From assembly GCF_002165775.1 (NCBI RefSeq), contig NZ_NDYP01000003.1, positions 124,001-188,000 of the forward strand: a stretch of 64,000 nucleotides of DNA. The letters are read 5' to 3'. Below are positions 1 to 7,410 of this stretch, in pieces. The stretch's first letter is position 1, and every line of letters starts with the position of its first letter. A model generated the notes under the pieces. It saw only the letters and a list, made by a program, of their open reading frames with translations. It was not told the origin of the DNA and ran no database searches. A program made the position numbers and the translations under genes. Origin of the DNA: Campylobacter concisus (GTDB taxonomy: Bacteria > Campylobacterota > Campylobacteria > Campylobacterales > Campylobacteraceae).

Positions 1-370
1 GATGTGAGAAATTTCTCTTTAGAAGTGCTTGTATACGTATGAGTAGTTCTTTTAGCTCAAATGGCTTTTTTAGATAGTCGTCGCAGCCACTTTTGTAGCC
101 TTTTTCAAGATCGTCTATGGTGTTTAGCGAGGTGGTAAAGATGCTAGGTGCGCTAACACCTAGCTCTCTTAAGGAAGAAAGAAGTGAAAAGCCATCTCCT
201 TGTGGGAGTTTGACGTCAAGTATAAGCAGGTCGAAATTTTGCTCGTAGGCGAGATCAAGTGCTTCTTTGGCATTATCTGAAGTAGTTACCTCATAGCCAT
301 TTTCGCTTAGATACTCACTGATGAGATCAAGTAAAATTTCATCATCTTCAACGAGCAAAATTCTAACCAT
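1..370 (-). CDS. Response regulator, receiver domain (runs off the left edge)
   Basis: The minus-strand frame opens at the ATG at 368-370 and is still open at base 1, so only about 123 N-terminal residues are visible. They form a CheY-like receiver domain: MVRILLVEDDE holds the acidic pocket, LLILDVKLPQGDG carries the phospho-acceptor Asp, and DDYLKKPFELKELL holds the conserved Lys-Pro. The output domain lies outside the window; an OmpR-type winged helix is likely but not seen. The ribosome binding site AAAGG overlaps the stop region of the MxKDx gene just upstream, so the two are probably co-transcribed. A partner histidine kinase may lie further left. Confidence 0.9.
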   Translation of the reverse strand, partial: MVRILLVEDDEILLDLISEYLSENGYEVTTSDNAKEALDLAYEQNFDLLILDVKLPQGDGFSLLSSLRELGVSAPSIFTTSLNTIDDLEKGYKSGCDDYLKKPFELKELLIRIQALLKRNFSH

Positions 371-379
371 TAAGCACCT

Positions 380-634
380 TTACATGCCTTTTTTCATTTC
401 GTCTTTTTTCATACCCATGTCGTCTTTTTTCATTTCGTCTTTCATGCCCATGTCATCTTTTTTCATTTCATCTTTTTTTATCATGGGTTTTTTGCCCATG
501 TCATCTTTCATCATCTGCTCTTTCTTCATCATCTCGTCTTTGCCCATGTCATCTTTTTTCATCATTTCAGTAGCATTTGCAAGACCACCAAGCATAAACA
601 TAGCACCAAGTGCAACTAGTAGTAATTTCTTCAT
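380..634 (-). CDS. Secreted MxKDx-repeat protein, Met/Lys/Asp-rich
   Basis: This is an 84-residue protein. Residues 1-21 are a signal peptide (MKKLLLVALGAMFMLGGLANA) with a probable cleavage after ANA. The remainder is almost entirely Met, Lys, Asp and Gly in degenerate copies of MKKDDMG, MKDEM and MKKDEM. The composition fits the pentapeptide MXKDX repeat family, whose function is not known to me. The dense Met and Asp side chains in a periplasmic protein suggest metal binding, which is inference only. It lies directly upstream of a response regulator gene on the same strand, which suggests a shared operon. No folded domain is apparent. Confidence 0.85.
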   Translation of the reverse strand: MKKLLLVALGAMFMLGGLANATEMMKKDDMGKDEMMKKEQMMKDDMGKKPMIKKDEMKKDDMGMKDEMKKDDMGMKKDEMKKGM

Positions 635-696
635 AACGTCTCCTTTAAATGAAATATGATGAAATACTATCTCTTTAGTGTTAAGTGAGTGTGAAT

Positions 697-1602
697 TTAC
701 GCAAATACAAAATATATAACTGGAAGCGTGATAAATGAAAAAAGCACGCCTATGGCCACTGATGAGATGGCTAGCGAGCTATCAAGCCCAGCTTTTATGA
801 CCATCGCACTTGCAAGAGCTGATGTTGGCATCGCACATTGAAAGAGACCAACGACCCAAGTTTTGCTCATCTGGATACCTGAAAATTTTAATATGATGAA
901 AAATACGATAGCTGGCAAGATCATCTTACACAAAAGCACGACACTAACGCCTTTATATGAGCTTGTGATGCTGCTAAAGTTAAGACCAACACCAATCGCA
1001 AAGAGTGCCACCGGAGTAACGCTACCTTCAAACATCCTAAGTGGAGCAAAGATAAACTCAGGCAAAGGGACTTCTTTTAAGATAAGAGCCATAATAAGTG
1101 CGATAAATGGTGGAAATTTTAAAATTTTCATCGTATTTTGAAATAGAGAAACCTTCTCTGGCGCAGCAAAAGAGAGAATAAGTGGCCCAAGGATCGAAAG
1201 CGGGATACCAGTGGCTATTTGATCGTAAAAGATGACTTCATTTACCATCGCATCGCCAAAGAAGCCTTGAATGACAGGCATACCGACAAATAGGGTATTA
1301 CCAAAAAGGCTTAGCATGACCATACTAACAGTTGTTACTTTGGTAAATTTAAAGATCTTACCAAGCACCAATGCCATGACAGCACTGATAGCTGTTGAGC
1401 CAAAACCAATTAAAATTGTATTTATAAGCGAAACATCGACGTTTACGTGGTAAATTTTGTCAAAGATTAGCGCAGGCATTGCAAAACAAAGGACAAAATC
1501 CACAAATGGGATCGAGTGCTTTTGCTCAACAATGCCGACTTTTTTAGCAAAAAAACCAGTTGCGATTATGAAAAAAATTGCAAAAAGTGGAGTGAAATTC
1601 AT
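697..1602 (-). CDS. AEC family (auxin efflux carrier-like) transporter
   Basis: This 301-residue, very hydrophobic protein has about ten membrane segments. It has the two-part AEC layout: N-terminal helices beginning MNFTPLFAIFFIIATGFFAK, a central GNTLFVGMPVIQGFFG segment typical of the family, and a C-terminal half containing CAMPTSALASAMVI. Bacterial AEC proteins are secondary carriers for small organic acids or amino acids such as malate or malonate; the substrate here cannot be read from sequence. The ATG follows a modest AGAG site, and a sigma-70-type promoter lies upstream. The gene stands alone. Confidence 0.85.
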   Translation of the reverse strand: MNFTPLFAIFFIIATGFFAKKVGIVEQKHSIPFVDFVLCFAMPALIFDKIYHVNVDVSLINTILIGFGSTAISAVMALVLGKIFKFTKVTTVSMVMLSLFGNTLFVGMPVIQGFFGDAMVNEVIFYDQIATGIPLSILGPLILSFAAPEKVSLFQNTMKILKFPPFIALIMALILKEVPLPEFIFAPLRMFEGSVTPVALFAIGVGLNFSSITSSYKGVSVVLLCKMILPAIVFFIILKFSGIQMSKTWVVGLFQCAMPTSALASAMVIKAGLDSSLAISSVAIGVLFSFITLPVIYFVFA

Positions 1603-1640
1603 AGCATTCTCTTTTAAATCTAAATTTTTACGGAAAATTG

Positions 1641-1669
1641 ATTATAGGACCCATAAGATTAAATTACAA
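1641..1669 (-). promoter_or_regulatory. Sigma-70-type promoter of the AEC transporter gene
   Basis: On the minus strand TTGTAA (1664-1669) is followed after 17 bases by a perfect TATAAT (1641-1646), about 40 bases before the start codon of the transporter gene. Confidence 0.6.
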
Positions 1670-1699
1670 TAAACCTTTTTTAAAATTTGCTCTCAAAAT

Positions 1700-3469
1700 T
1701 TATGCCTTAATATCAACCTTTTTATAAAATTTATCTCTCTCATCTATTTTTTCTTTGCTCTTTAAATCATTCTCAAGATAGCTGATATTATAAATTTCTC
1801 TTGTAGATATGCTTTTGCCATTATTTAGACTGATTAAAAATTTACTCTCAAATTTATTAGATAGATTGGCAATAGCGATCGCTCCAGCATCTTTTAGGCT
1901 TACGATTTTATCACCTTGCATGAAGCCAATATCTTTAAAATCCAAGCTATTTAGCTGCACATTATTCATCTCTTTTGCCTCTAAATTTATGCTAGTTTTT
2001 AACTCACTTGATGTATTTAGCTTGCCAGTATCGTTATAAAGCTCTTTTACGTCTATCTCTCTACCACTATCAAATTTTAGCCTTATGGTGCCATCTTTGT
2101 TTAGCTTCATAGCTATGACGCTATCGCTATCTTGCAAAGATGCGGCAGCTGTGGCTTCATTTGTTATAAAAGCCTTTTTTACTTTTTTTAAATTCGAGAT
2201 ACTAAACTCAAGTCCAGTTGCTTGTTTAAATTTATTTTCCATCGCGATCATTTTGGCTGATTTTGTCTTCTCAAGCTTTGATATATAAGCGTCTGCATTT
2301 TCTTCAAATTTCTTTAAATTATTGCCAAGATTTTCTATCATCTTGTTATATGCGTCAAACTCAGCGTTATAATCTTTGTAAAATTTCATAAAACTATCTT
2401 TTTGAAATTTTGTATATGAGAAATTTTCATCTTTTTTGTAATCTTTGCTCGGCTCAATGATCGGATTAAACTCACTTAGTCTTGCAGTATCATCAAAACC
2501 CACTTTAAGATAGGCAAAATTTTTAAAAGAGCTATCTTTGCCAAAGATATTATTGTGTCTTAGATCGACCCAGCCGTCATTTTGGGCATATTTTTTAAAG
2601 AAATTATTTATATCATTTTTCTCTATCTTTTCATATCTGTTTTCTGCAGCGAACAAAGTATTTGGATCTGAGGCATAGTAAGAGTGTCTATAATCAATAT
2701 CTTTTGTATCCACATAAAGATTGGGATTATTTGTGATCGTTGCTTTACGATTTAGCTCTTCTCTTTCTATTTGATTGTGATTTATGATGTTTGTACTGAT
2801 AAACTGCCTAAGATCAACCCTTGGCATCACATCGCTTAAATTTGCTATTTTTTCATTTCCGTCTTTGTCATAACCTCTTACTTTTAGCTTATCAAAGAGT
2901 ATATCTTTTTGATCTAACACGCCGTCATTGTTGCTATCAAAGCTAAAAAGATAGCTATTATTTTCTAATTTTGTAGTGCCAAGTTCATCGTTATCGCCGT
3001 AAATATCTAAAAATACTTCTACTTCGCCATATTTTGTTTTTAGAGTGTTTGAATAAGCGTAATCGTTTAAATTTTTAAATTTTGTATTTTCTAAGTATCC
3101 ACTTTTTAGTGTAGATAGCATGCTGCTACTATCTGAAGCTTTTATATTTTTAAAGTAGGCATTTTCACTAAAATGATAGCCTTTAGAAAGCTCATCGGAG
3201 TGGATTTTATTGTTACTGTAGATGAGATTTTTTGAGTAGTTATTTAAAATTTCTTCTACTTTTTGTAGGATTTTATGTCTATTTTGCTCTTTGATCTCGG
3301 AATCAGTGATATTTATAACTTTGCTTGCTTTTATACTTTCTTTTAAATTTGAAATTTGTTCGTTATTTATCTCTAAACCTTGTTTATCCTTAAAGGCATG
3401 GAGCATATCTGTAGGATTTTTTAAATCTTTTAAATTTATAAAGTTATGTTTTAACGATGTAATATTCAT
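1700..3469 (-). CDS. Cysteine-free EF-hand-loop protein, candidate flagellar co-regulated secreted protein
   Basis: I do not recognise this 589-residue protein. It has no signal peptide, no membrane segment and no cysteine. Residues 178-189 (DSNNDGVLDQKD) form a canonical 12-residue EF-hand or dockerin-type calcium loop with ligands at positions 1, 3, 5, 9 and 12, and RGYDKDGNEKI follows. Residues of about 330-410 are Lys/Glu-rich and probably helical. The lack of cysteine and the Asn-rich N-terminus beginning MNITSLKHNF recall substrates of the flagellar export apparatus. The start has a good AAGGATTTTAG spacing, and a sigma-28-type promoter lies just upstream. A role as a flagellum-co-expressed secreted factor is inference. 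Confidence 0.7.
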   Translation of the reverse strand: MNITSLKHNFINLKDLKNPTDMLHAFKDKQGLEINNEQISNLKESIKASKVINITDSEIKEQNRHKILQKVEEILNNYSKNLIYSNNKIHSDELSKGYHFSENAYFKNIKASDSSSMLSTLKSGYLENTKFKNLNDYAYSNTLKTKYGEVEVFLDIYGDNDELGTTKLENNSYLFSFDSNNDGVLDQKDILFDKLKVRGYDKDGNEKIANLSDVMPRVDLRQFISTNIINHNQIEREELNRKATITNNPNLYVDTKDIDYRHSYYASDPNTLFAAENRYEKIEKNDINNFFKKYAQNDGWVDLRHNNIFGKDSSFKNFAYLKVGFDDTARLSEFNPIIEPSKDYKKDENFSYTKFQKDSFMKFYKDYNAEFDAYNKMIENLGNNLKKFEENADAYISKLEKTKSAKMIAMENKFKQATGLEFSISNLKKVKKAFITNEATAAASLQDSDSVIAMKLNKDGTIRLKFDSGREIDVKELYNDTGKLNTSSELKTSINLEAKEMNNVQLNSLDFKDIGFMQGDKIVSLKDAGAIAIANLSNKFESKFLISLNNGKSISTREIYNISYLENDLKSKEKIDERDKFYKKVDIKA

Positions 3470-3499
3470 CTAAAATCCTTTTTAAAGATGTTGCAGATA

Positions 3500-3526
3500 A
3501 TATCGGATAAATTTAGAAAGTATTTA
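3500..3526 (-). promoter_or_regulatory. Sigma-28 (FliA)-type promoter
   Basis: On the minus strand TAAA (3523-3526) is followed after exactly 17 bases by CGATAT (3500-3505), within TCCGATAT. This matches the FliA layout TAAAGTTT-N11-GCCGATAA and the CGATWT -10 form reported for Campylobacter. It lies about 30 bases before the start codon of the EF-hand protein gene. Confidence 0.6.
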
Positions 3527-3535
3527 GGTTTATAA

Positions 3536-3622
3536 TGGTGCCCGAGGTCGGACTCGAACCGACACAAGGTTGCCCTTACCAGATTTTGAGTCTGGCGCGT
3601 CTACCAGTTTCACCACTCGGGC
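3536..3622 (-). tRNA. tRNA-Leu(CAA)
   Basis: This is an 87-base class II tRNA. The acceptor stem GCCCGAG pairs with CTCGGGC, and the discriminator A and encoded CCA lie at 3536-3539. The anticodon arm is CCAGA-CTCAAAA-TCTGG, giving anticodon CAA for UUG codons. A long variable arm and a TTCGAGTC T-loop are present. It lies between the hup gene and the EF-hand protein gene. Confidence 0.95.
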
Positions 3623-3659
3623 TAAAGTTAAGATTGAAAATTAATTTTTGTATGAGAGG

Positions 3660-3681
3660 AAAAAGGGGAGAGTTGCTCCCC
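3660..3681 (-). terminator. Rho-independent terminator of hup
   Basis: Read on the minus strand, GGGGAG-CAACT-CTCCCC is followed by TTTTT. It lies a few bases after the hup stop codon. Confidence 0.8.
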
Positions 3682-3691
3682 AAAAAAGAAA

Positions 3692-3994
3692 TTATTTCTT
3701 TTTACCTTTTTTAGCAGCACCAGCAGCAACTGCTTCTTTAAGTTTTTTGCCAACTTTGAATTTAACTGCTTTGCTAGCAGGAACGTCGATAACTTTTTTA
3801 GTTCCAGGAACTCTAGCTTTTCTTGCAGCTCTGTCAGCAGTACCGAAAGTACCAAAGCCTATAAAGCTAATTGTATCGCCTTTTTCAAGAACTGCTTGGA
3901 TTGTCTCCAAAGTAGCATCAACAACTTTTAGAGTATCTTTTTTTGAAAGACCAGCCTTATCGGCAACAGCTTGAATAAATTCAGCTTTTTTCAT
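3692..3994 (-). CDS. hup: DNA-binding protein HU
   Basis: This 100-residue protein begins MKKAEFIQAVADKAGLSKKD, typical of HU/IHF. It carries the core FIGFGTFGTADRAARKARVPGT, which contains the beta arms with the Arg and Pro that bend DNA. HU dimers bind DNA without sequence specificity and organise the nucleoid. The C-terminus extends into a Lys-rich tail (GAAKKGKKK), a few residues longer than E. coli HU. It is a single gene with its own terminator downstream and the tRNA-Leu beyond it. Confidence 0.95.
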   Translation of the reverse strand: MKKAEFIQAVADKAGLSKKDTLKVVDATLETIQAVLEKGDTISFIGFGTFGTADRAARKARVPGTKKVIDVPASKAVKFKVGKKLKEAVAAGAAKKGKKK

Positions 3995-4117
3995 GAACCA
4001 TCCTTTTAAGAAGTTATATGACTATATTACACTCTTTTAAAAAAAAATACAATACTTTTTCCCCAAATTTAGCTCTTTTTTTATATTTTTTTAACAAAAA
4101 AGCTAATTTTTAAACCT

Positions 4118-4864
4118 TTACTCGCAAATTTCAAACATAAGCTCGGTCTTTAGCCCAATCTTTTTCATATCAATAAGCTTTAAATTTTTAAAATTTAAGC
4201 TCATTAGTTCATCTTTATTTTTTATAAGCTTATTTGCTATCTGGCGTAAGACTTCACCTCTATATGCTTTTGCGTGATGACTCACTATTTTTTTATTTTT
4301 TACAAAACAAAAAGTTATGTATTCTTTTTTTATAGTGTAAAATTTTTCATAAAATTTAGCCCTAAGATCCAAAATATCAGCATCTTTTAAAAACTCATCG
4401 ATAGATTGACTAAAATTTTTTTCATAAAATTTTGAAATTTCAAAGCCATCTAGCTTTTCGCCTTGCTTTAGTTTGTATTCTGGTATCTCATCTTTTGCTA
4501 AGATAGGCCCAAATAAATTTGAAAATATTAAAACATTATTATCTATATATTTTTGCGCCTCATTGTCTAAACCACGATAGTTTAGATGTTTATAAGCTAC
4601 GCCATCATATCTTAAGATGGCTTTTATGCTGCCTTTTTGAGATAGGCTTTCTCGCAACTGCTTGCTCTCTTCAAGCTCTTTTAGCCCAAAAAGCTTTTTT
4701 ATATCGTCTAAATTTGCGTTTTTTAAAAACTCATCGTATCTGTTTAAAATTTCAACTCTTTTGTCAAAAAGTTCTGGAAATATCAAATCCCTACCATTAA
4801 ATTTATTATTCGTATTTAGAGAAATTTTACTTTCGCTTGGAGAAAAGAGAATTTTTAATGCCAT
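4118..4864 (-). CDS. yaaA: YaaA family (DUF328) peroxide-stress-type protein
   Basis: This 248-residue protein begins MALKILFSPSESK, matching the N-terminal SPSK-like motif of the YaaA/DUF328 family. It also has the family segments RYDGVAYKHLNY and HHAKAYRGEVLRQI. E. coli YaaA lowers free iron and limits oxidative DNA damage, and the structure is a DNA-binding fold; I infer the same general role here. Length agrees with the family. It is monocistronic and divergent from flgL. Confidence 0.8.
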   Translation of the reverse strand: MALKILFSPSESKISLNTNNKFNGRDLIFPELFDKRVEILNRYDEFLKNANLDDIKKLFGLKELEESKQLRESLSQKGSIKAILRYDGVAYKHLNYRGLDNEAQKYIDNNVLIFSNLFGPILAKDEIPEYKLKQGEKLDGFEISKFYEKNFSQSIDEFLKDADILDLRAKFYEKFYTIKKEYITFCFVKNKKIVSHHAKAYRGEVLRQIANKLIKNKDELMSLNFKNLKLIDMKKIGLKTELMFEICE

Positions 4865-4958
4865 TGTTCTTACCTATTTTTATATGTAAATTTTTGTTGG
4901 ATTATACAATAAACTTTTTATGCTAAAAAAAATCAAATTTCTACCGATATAAAAACAA

Positions 4959-4976
4959 GCGGAATCATTTTTGCTT
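4959..4976 (+). promoter_or_regulatory. Sigma-54 (RpoN)-type promoter of flgL
   Basis: The sequence GCGGAATCATTTTTGCTT has GG at 4961-4962 and GC at 4973-4974, exactly ten bases apart, with the TTGCTT form typical of Campylobacter RpoN sites. It lies about 30 bases before the flgL start codon. The activator gene flgR is also in this window. Confidence 0.75.
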
Positions 4977-5004
4977 AGAGTGAATAAAAATTTAGGAAAA
5001 AATT

Positions 5005-7320
5005 ATGAGAATAACAAACCAACTACGTTTTAGTCAGACTTTGCATGACTACCAAAAAAATATGACCGGTGTAAATAAAAGCTATAAGCAGCTCTCAAAT
5101 GGTTTGAAAATTCAAGATCCATACGATGGTGCTGCGACTTATAATGATGCGATGAGGCTTGATTATGAAGCGACTACTCTCACTCAAGTAGTTGATGCCA
5201 CTGGTAAATCTGTAAATTTCTCAAAAAATACAGATAATGCATTGCAAGAGTTTGAAAAACAGCTTGAAAATTTTAAGACAAAAGTAGTCCAAGCAGCTAG
5301 CAGCGTGCATAGTAAGACATCGCTAGAGGCTTTAGCAAATGATCTTCAAGGTATAAAAAATCACCTTGTGAATATTGCAAACACTTCGGTTAATGGGCAG
5401 TTTTTGTTTTCTGGAAGCGCTGTTGATACAAAGCCAATAGATGGTGCAGGAAAGTATCAAGGTAACCGTGATTATATGAAAACATCAGCTGGCGCTCAGG
5501 TTGAGCTTCCTTACAATATCCCAGGATATGATCTATTTTTAGGAAAAGATGGTGATTACAGTAAAATTTTGACTACAAATGTTCGTTTGGCTGATCAAAC
5601 TAGAACCGACATCTCTTATGCGCCAAAATTTCTAAACGATAACAGCAAGATAAAAAATATGATCGGGCTAAATTACGCTAGTGATTCAGTGGTTAGAAGT
5701 GATGGCTCTTACAATGGCACAATAAATCCAGATTATGATTTTTTAGATAATTCAAATGTAAATTTTCCGGACACGTATTTTTTTATGCAAGGCAAAAAGC
5801 CAGATGGCACGACATTTACTAGTAAATTTAAGATGAGTGCAAATACAACAATGGCTGGACTTATGGAAAAAATCGGTATGGAATTTGGCAATACAAAAAC
5901 AACAAAGGTTGTTGATGTAAGCATAAATAACGATGGACAATTTAATATAAAAGATCTTACTAAAGGTAATCAAACTATTGACTTTCATATGGTTGCAGCC
6001 ACATCAGTAGCACCAAATCGCGGTGCAATCGCTCAAAACAACGCGCTTGATGCAGTAAATTCCCTTGAAGATCTTGAAACAATGGCAAATAACGTTCCAA
6101 AAACGGTTCATATCACTGAGTTTGTAAAGAGCAAATATACAGATAAAGATGGAAATGCGACAAATGCATTTGACTATGATAAGGTTAGATTTGAGAGAAA
6201 AGATAATGAGCTAATCGCAAATTTACCTCAAGTAGCTAGAAGAACGGGCGAATATGCAACAGATCAGACAAAGCTAAGCGAAGTTTCTGGTACAAAAGAG
6301 AGCTACGATAGAAATTTATATCCAAAAGATGTTGATGCTAGAAAGAGAGAACTTTTTAATATCGACGACCAAGAGATAAATTTACAAGTAAAGTCAATCA
6401 CCGGTACAAAATATGACATAAAGGTAAAAATGGGCACAGCAGGAGGCACAAATACTCCAGTGCAATTTGAAATAACATCTACACCACCAGGTGGCACGCC
6501 TTCTGCAACTAGAACTTTAACAGTCTATAACTCAGATGAGTTTGGAAGTTACAGAACTTATGCTAGCGATTTTACTTATAGGCAGCTCATGGATATCGTT
6601 GCTATGGCAGCAAGTGATAATATCCCAAACCCTCCACATGCAGAAAACGCAAATTTTGATACAGATATAGAAAAGGTAAAAAGAGATCAAAACTATAATG
6701 CCTATAAAGAGGCTTTATCAAAAACGAAGGGTGCGGTAGAGACAACTTTAGATGATAAAGGCAGAATGGTTTTAACTGATAAGACAAAATCAGTAACAAA
6801 CATAGAAGTAACTATGCATGATGCAAAAAATAGCGATAAATTTGATGGCGATAGCACTGGTAGAGATACAGCTGGTAATGCTGGCCACCCTCAAGGAAAA
6901 GGTTCTGTCTTTAGCTTTAATGAAAATAATGCCTTAACTATTGATGAGCCAAGTACGAGCGTTTTTCAAGACCTTGATAATATGATCGAAGCTGTTAGAA
7001 AGGGATATTATAGAGCTGATGCAAATAGCAATGACCCACGAAATACCGGCATGCAAGGCGCATTACAAAGGCTTGATCATTTAATAGATCATGCAAATAA
7101 AGAGCTTACAAAGATCGGCTCTCAATCAAAACTTTTAACAGCCACAAAAGAGCGAGCCGAAGTAATGAAAGTGAATGTGCAAACTGTTAAAAATGATGTA
7201 ATTGATGCGGACTATGCAGAGTCATATCTGAAATTTACGCAGCTTTCACTATCTTATCAAGCAACCCTACAAGCAAGTGCAAAGATAAATCAACTAAGCT
7301 TGCTAAATTATTTAAATTAA
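5005..7320 (+). CDS. flgL: Flagellar hook-filament junction protein FlgL (HAP3)
   Basis: This 771-residue protein begins MRITNQLRFSQTLHDYQKNM with the flagellin-like N-terminal coiled-coil domain. It ends with the matching C-terminal domain (YAESYLKFTQLSLSYQATLQ then ASAKINQLSLLNYLN). FlgL joins hook to filament outside the cell and is exported by the flagellar secretion system. The large variable middle of about 500 residues makes it far longer than enteric FlgL (about 317), as in other Campylobacter. No cysteine was seen. It is preceded by a sigma-54-type promoter and followed by a terminator, so it is a single-gene unit. Confidence 0.95.
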   Translation: MRITNQLRFSQTLHDYQKNMTGVNKSYKQLSNGLKIQDPYDGAATYNDAMRLDYEATTLTQVVDATGKSVNFSKNTDNALQEFEKQLENFKTKVVQAASSVHSKTSLEALANDLQGIKNHLVNIANTSVNGQFLFSGSAVDTKPIDGAGKYQGNRDYMKTSAGAQVELPYNIPGYDLFLGKDGDYSKILTTNVRLADQTRTDISYAPKFLNDNSKIKNMIGLNYASDSVVRSDGSYNGTINPDYDFLDNSNVNFPDTYFFMQGKKPDGTTFTSKFKMSANTTMAGLMEKIGMEFGNTKTTKVVDVSINNDGQFNIKDLTKGNQTIDFHMVAATSVAPNRGAIAQNNALDAVNSLEDLETMANNVPKTVHITEFVKSKYTDKDGNATNAFDYDKVRFERKDNELIANLPQVARRTGEYATDQTKLSEVSGTKESYDRNLYPKDVDARKRELFNIDDQEINLQVKSITGTKYDIKVKMGTAGGTNTPVQFEITSTPPGGTPSATRTLTVYNSDEFGSYRTYASDFTYRQLMDIVAMAASDNIPNPPHAENANFDTDIEKVKRDQNYNAYKEALSKTKGAVETTLDDKGRMVLTDKTKSVTNIEVTMHDAKNSDKFDGDSTGRDTAGNAGHPQGKGSVFSFNENNALTIDEPSTSVFQDLDNMIEAVRKGYYRADANSNDPRNTGMQGALQRLDHLIDHANKELTKIGSQSKLLTATKERAEVMKVNVQTVKNDVIDADYAESYLKFTQLSLSYQATLQASAKINQLSLLNYLN

Positions 7321-7325
7321 AATTT

Positions 7326-7360
7326 AAATCAGCAGGCCGCGCCTAGCTTGCTGATTTTTT
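7326..7360 (+). terminator. Rho-independent terminator of flgL
   Basis: AAATCAGCA (7326-7334) pairs with TGCTGATTT (7349-7357), and the T run at 7355-7360 follows immediately. Confidence 0.75.
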
Positions 7361-7380
7361 AAAATTAAACTCAAGCGTGC

Positions 7381-7404
7381 TATAATAAGCCTTTTTATAA
7401 AGGA
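7381..7404 (+). promoter_or_regulatory. Extended -10 promoter and ribosome binding site of ftsK
   Basis: TGCTATAAT puts a perfect -10 hexamer at 7381-7386 with an upstream TG. AGGA at 7401-7404 is a Shine-Dalgarno site. Transcription should begin near 7393, and the AGGA sits six bases before an ATT codon at 7411 that opens the full ftsK frame. Confidence 0.6.
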
Positions 7405-7410
7405 TCTAAA

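Noticed and set aside
321-659. Plus-strand open frame with Ser/Phe/Met repeats
   Set aside because: It is the antisense of the MxKDx repeats, with no ribosome binding site or independent coding signal.
4519-4800. 93-codon plus-strand frame opposite yaaA
   Set aside because: It is a shadow of yaaA with biased composition and no start signal.
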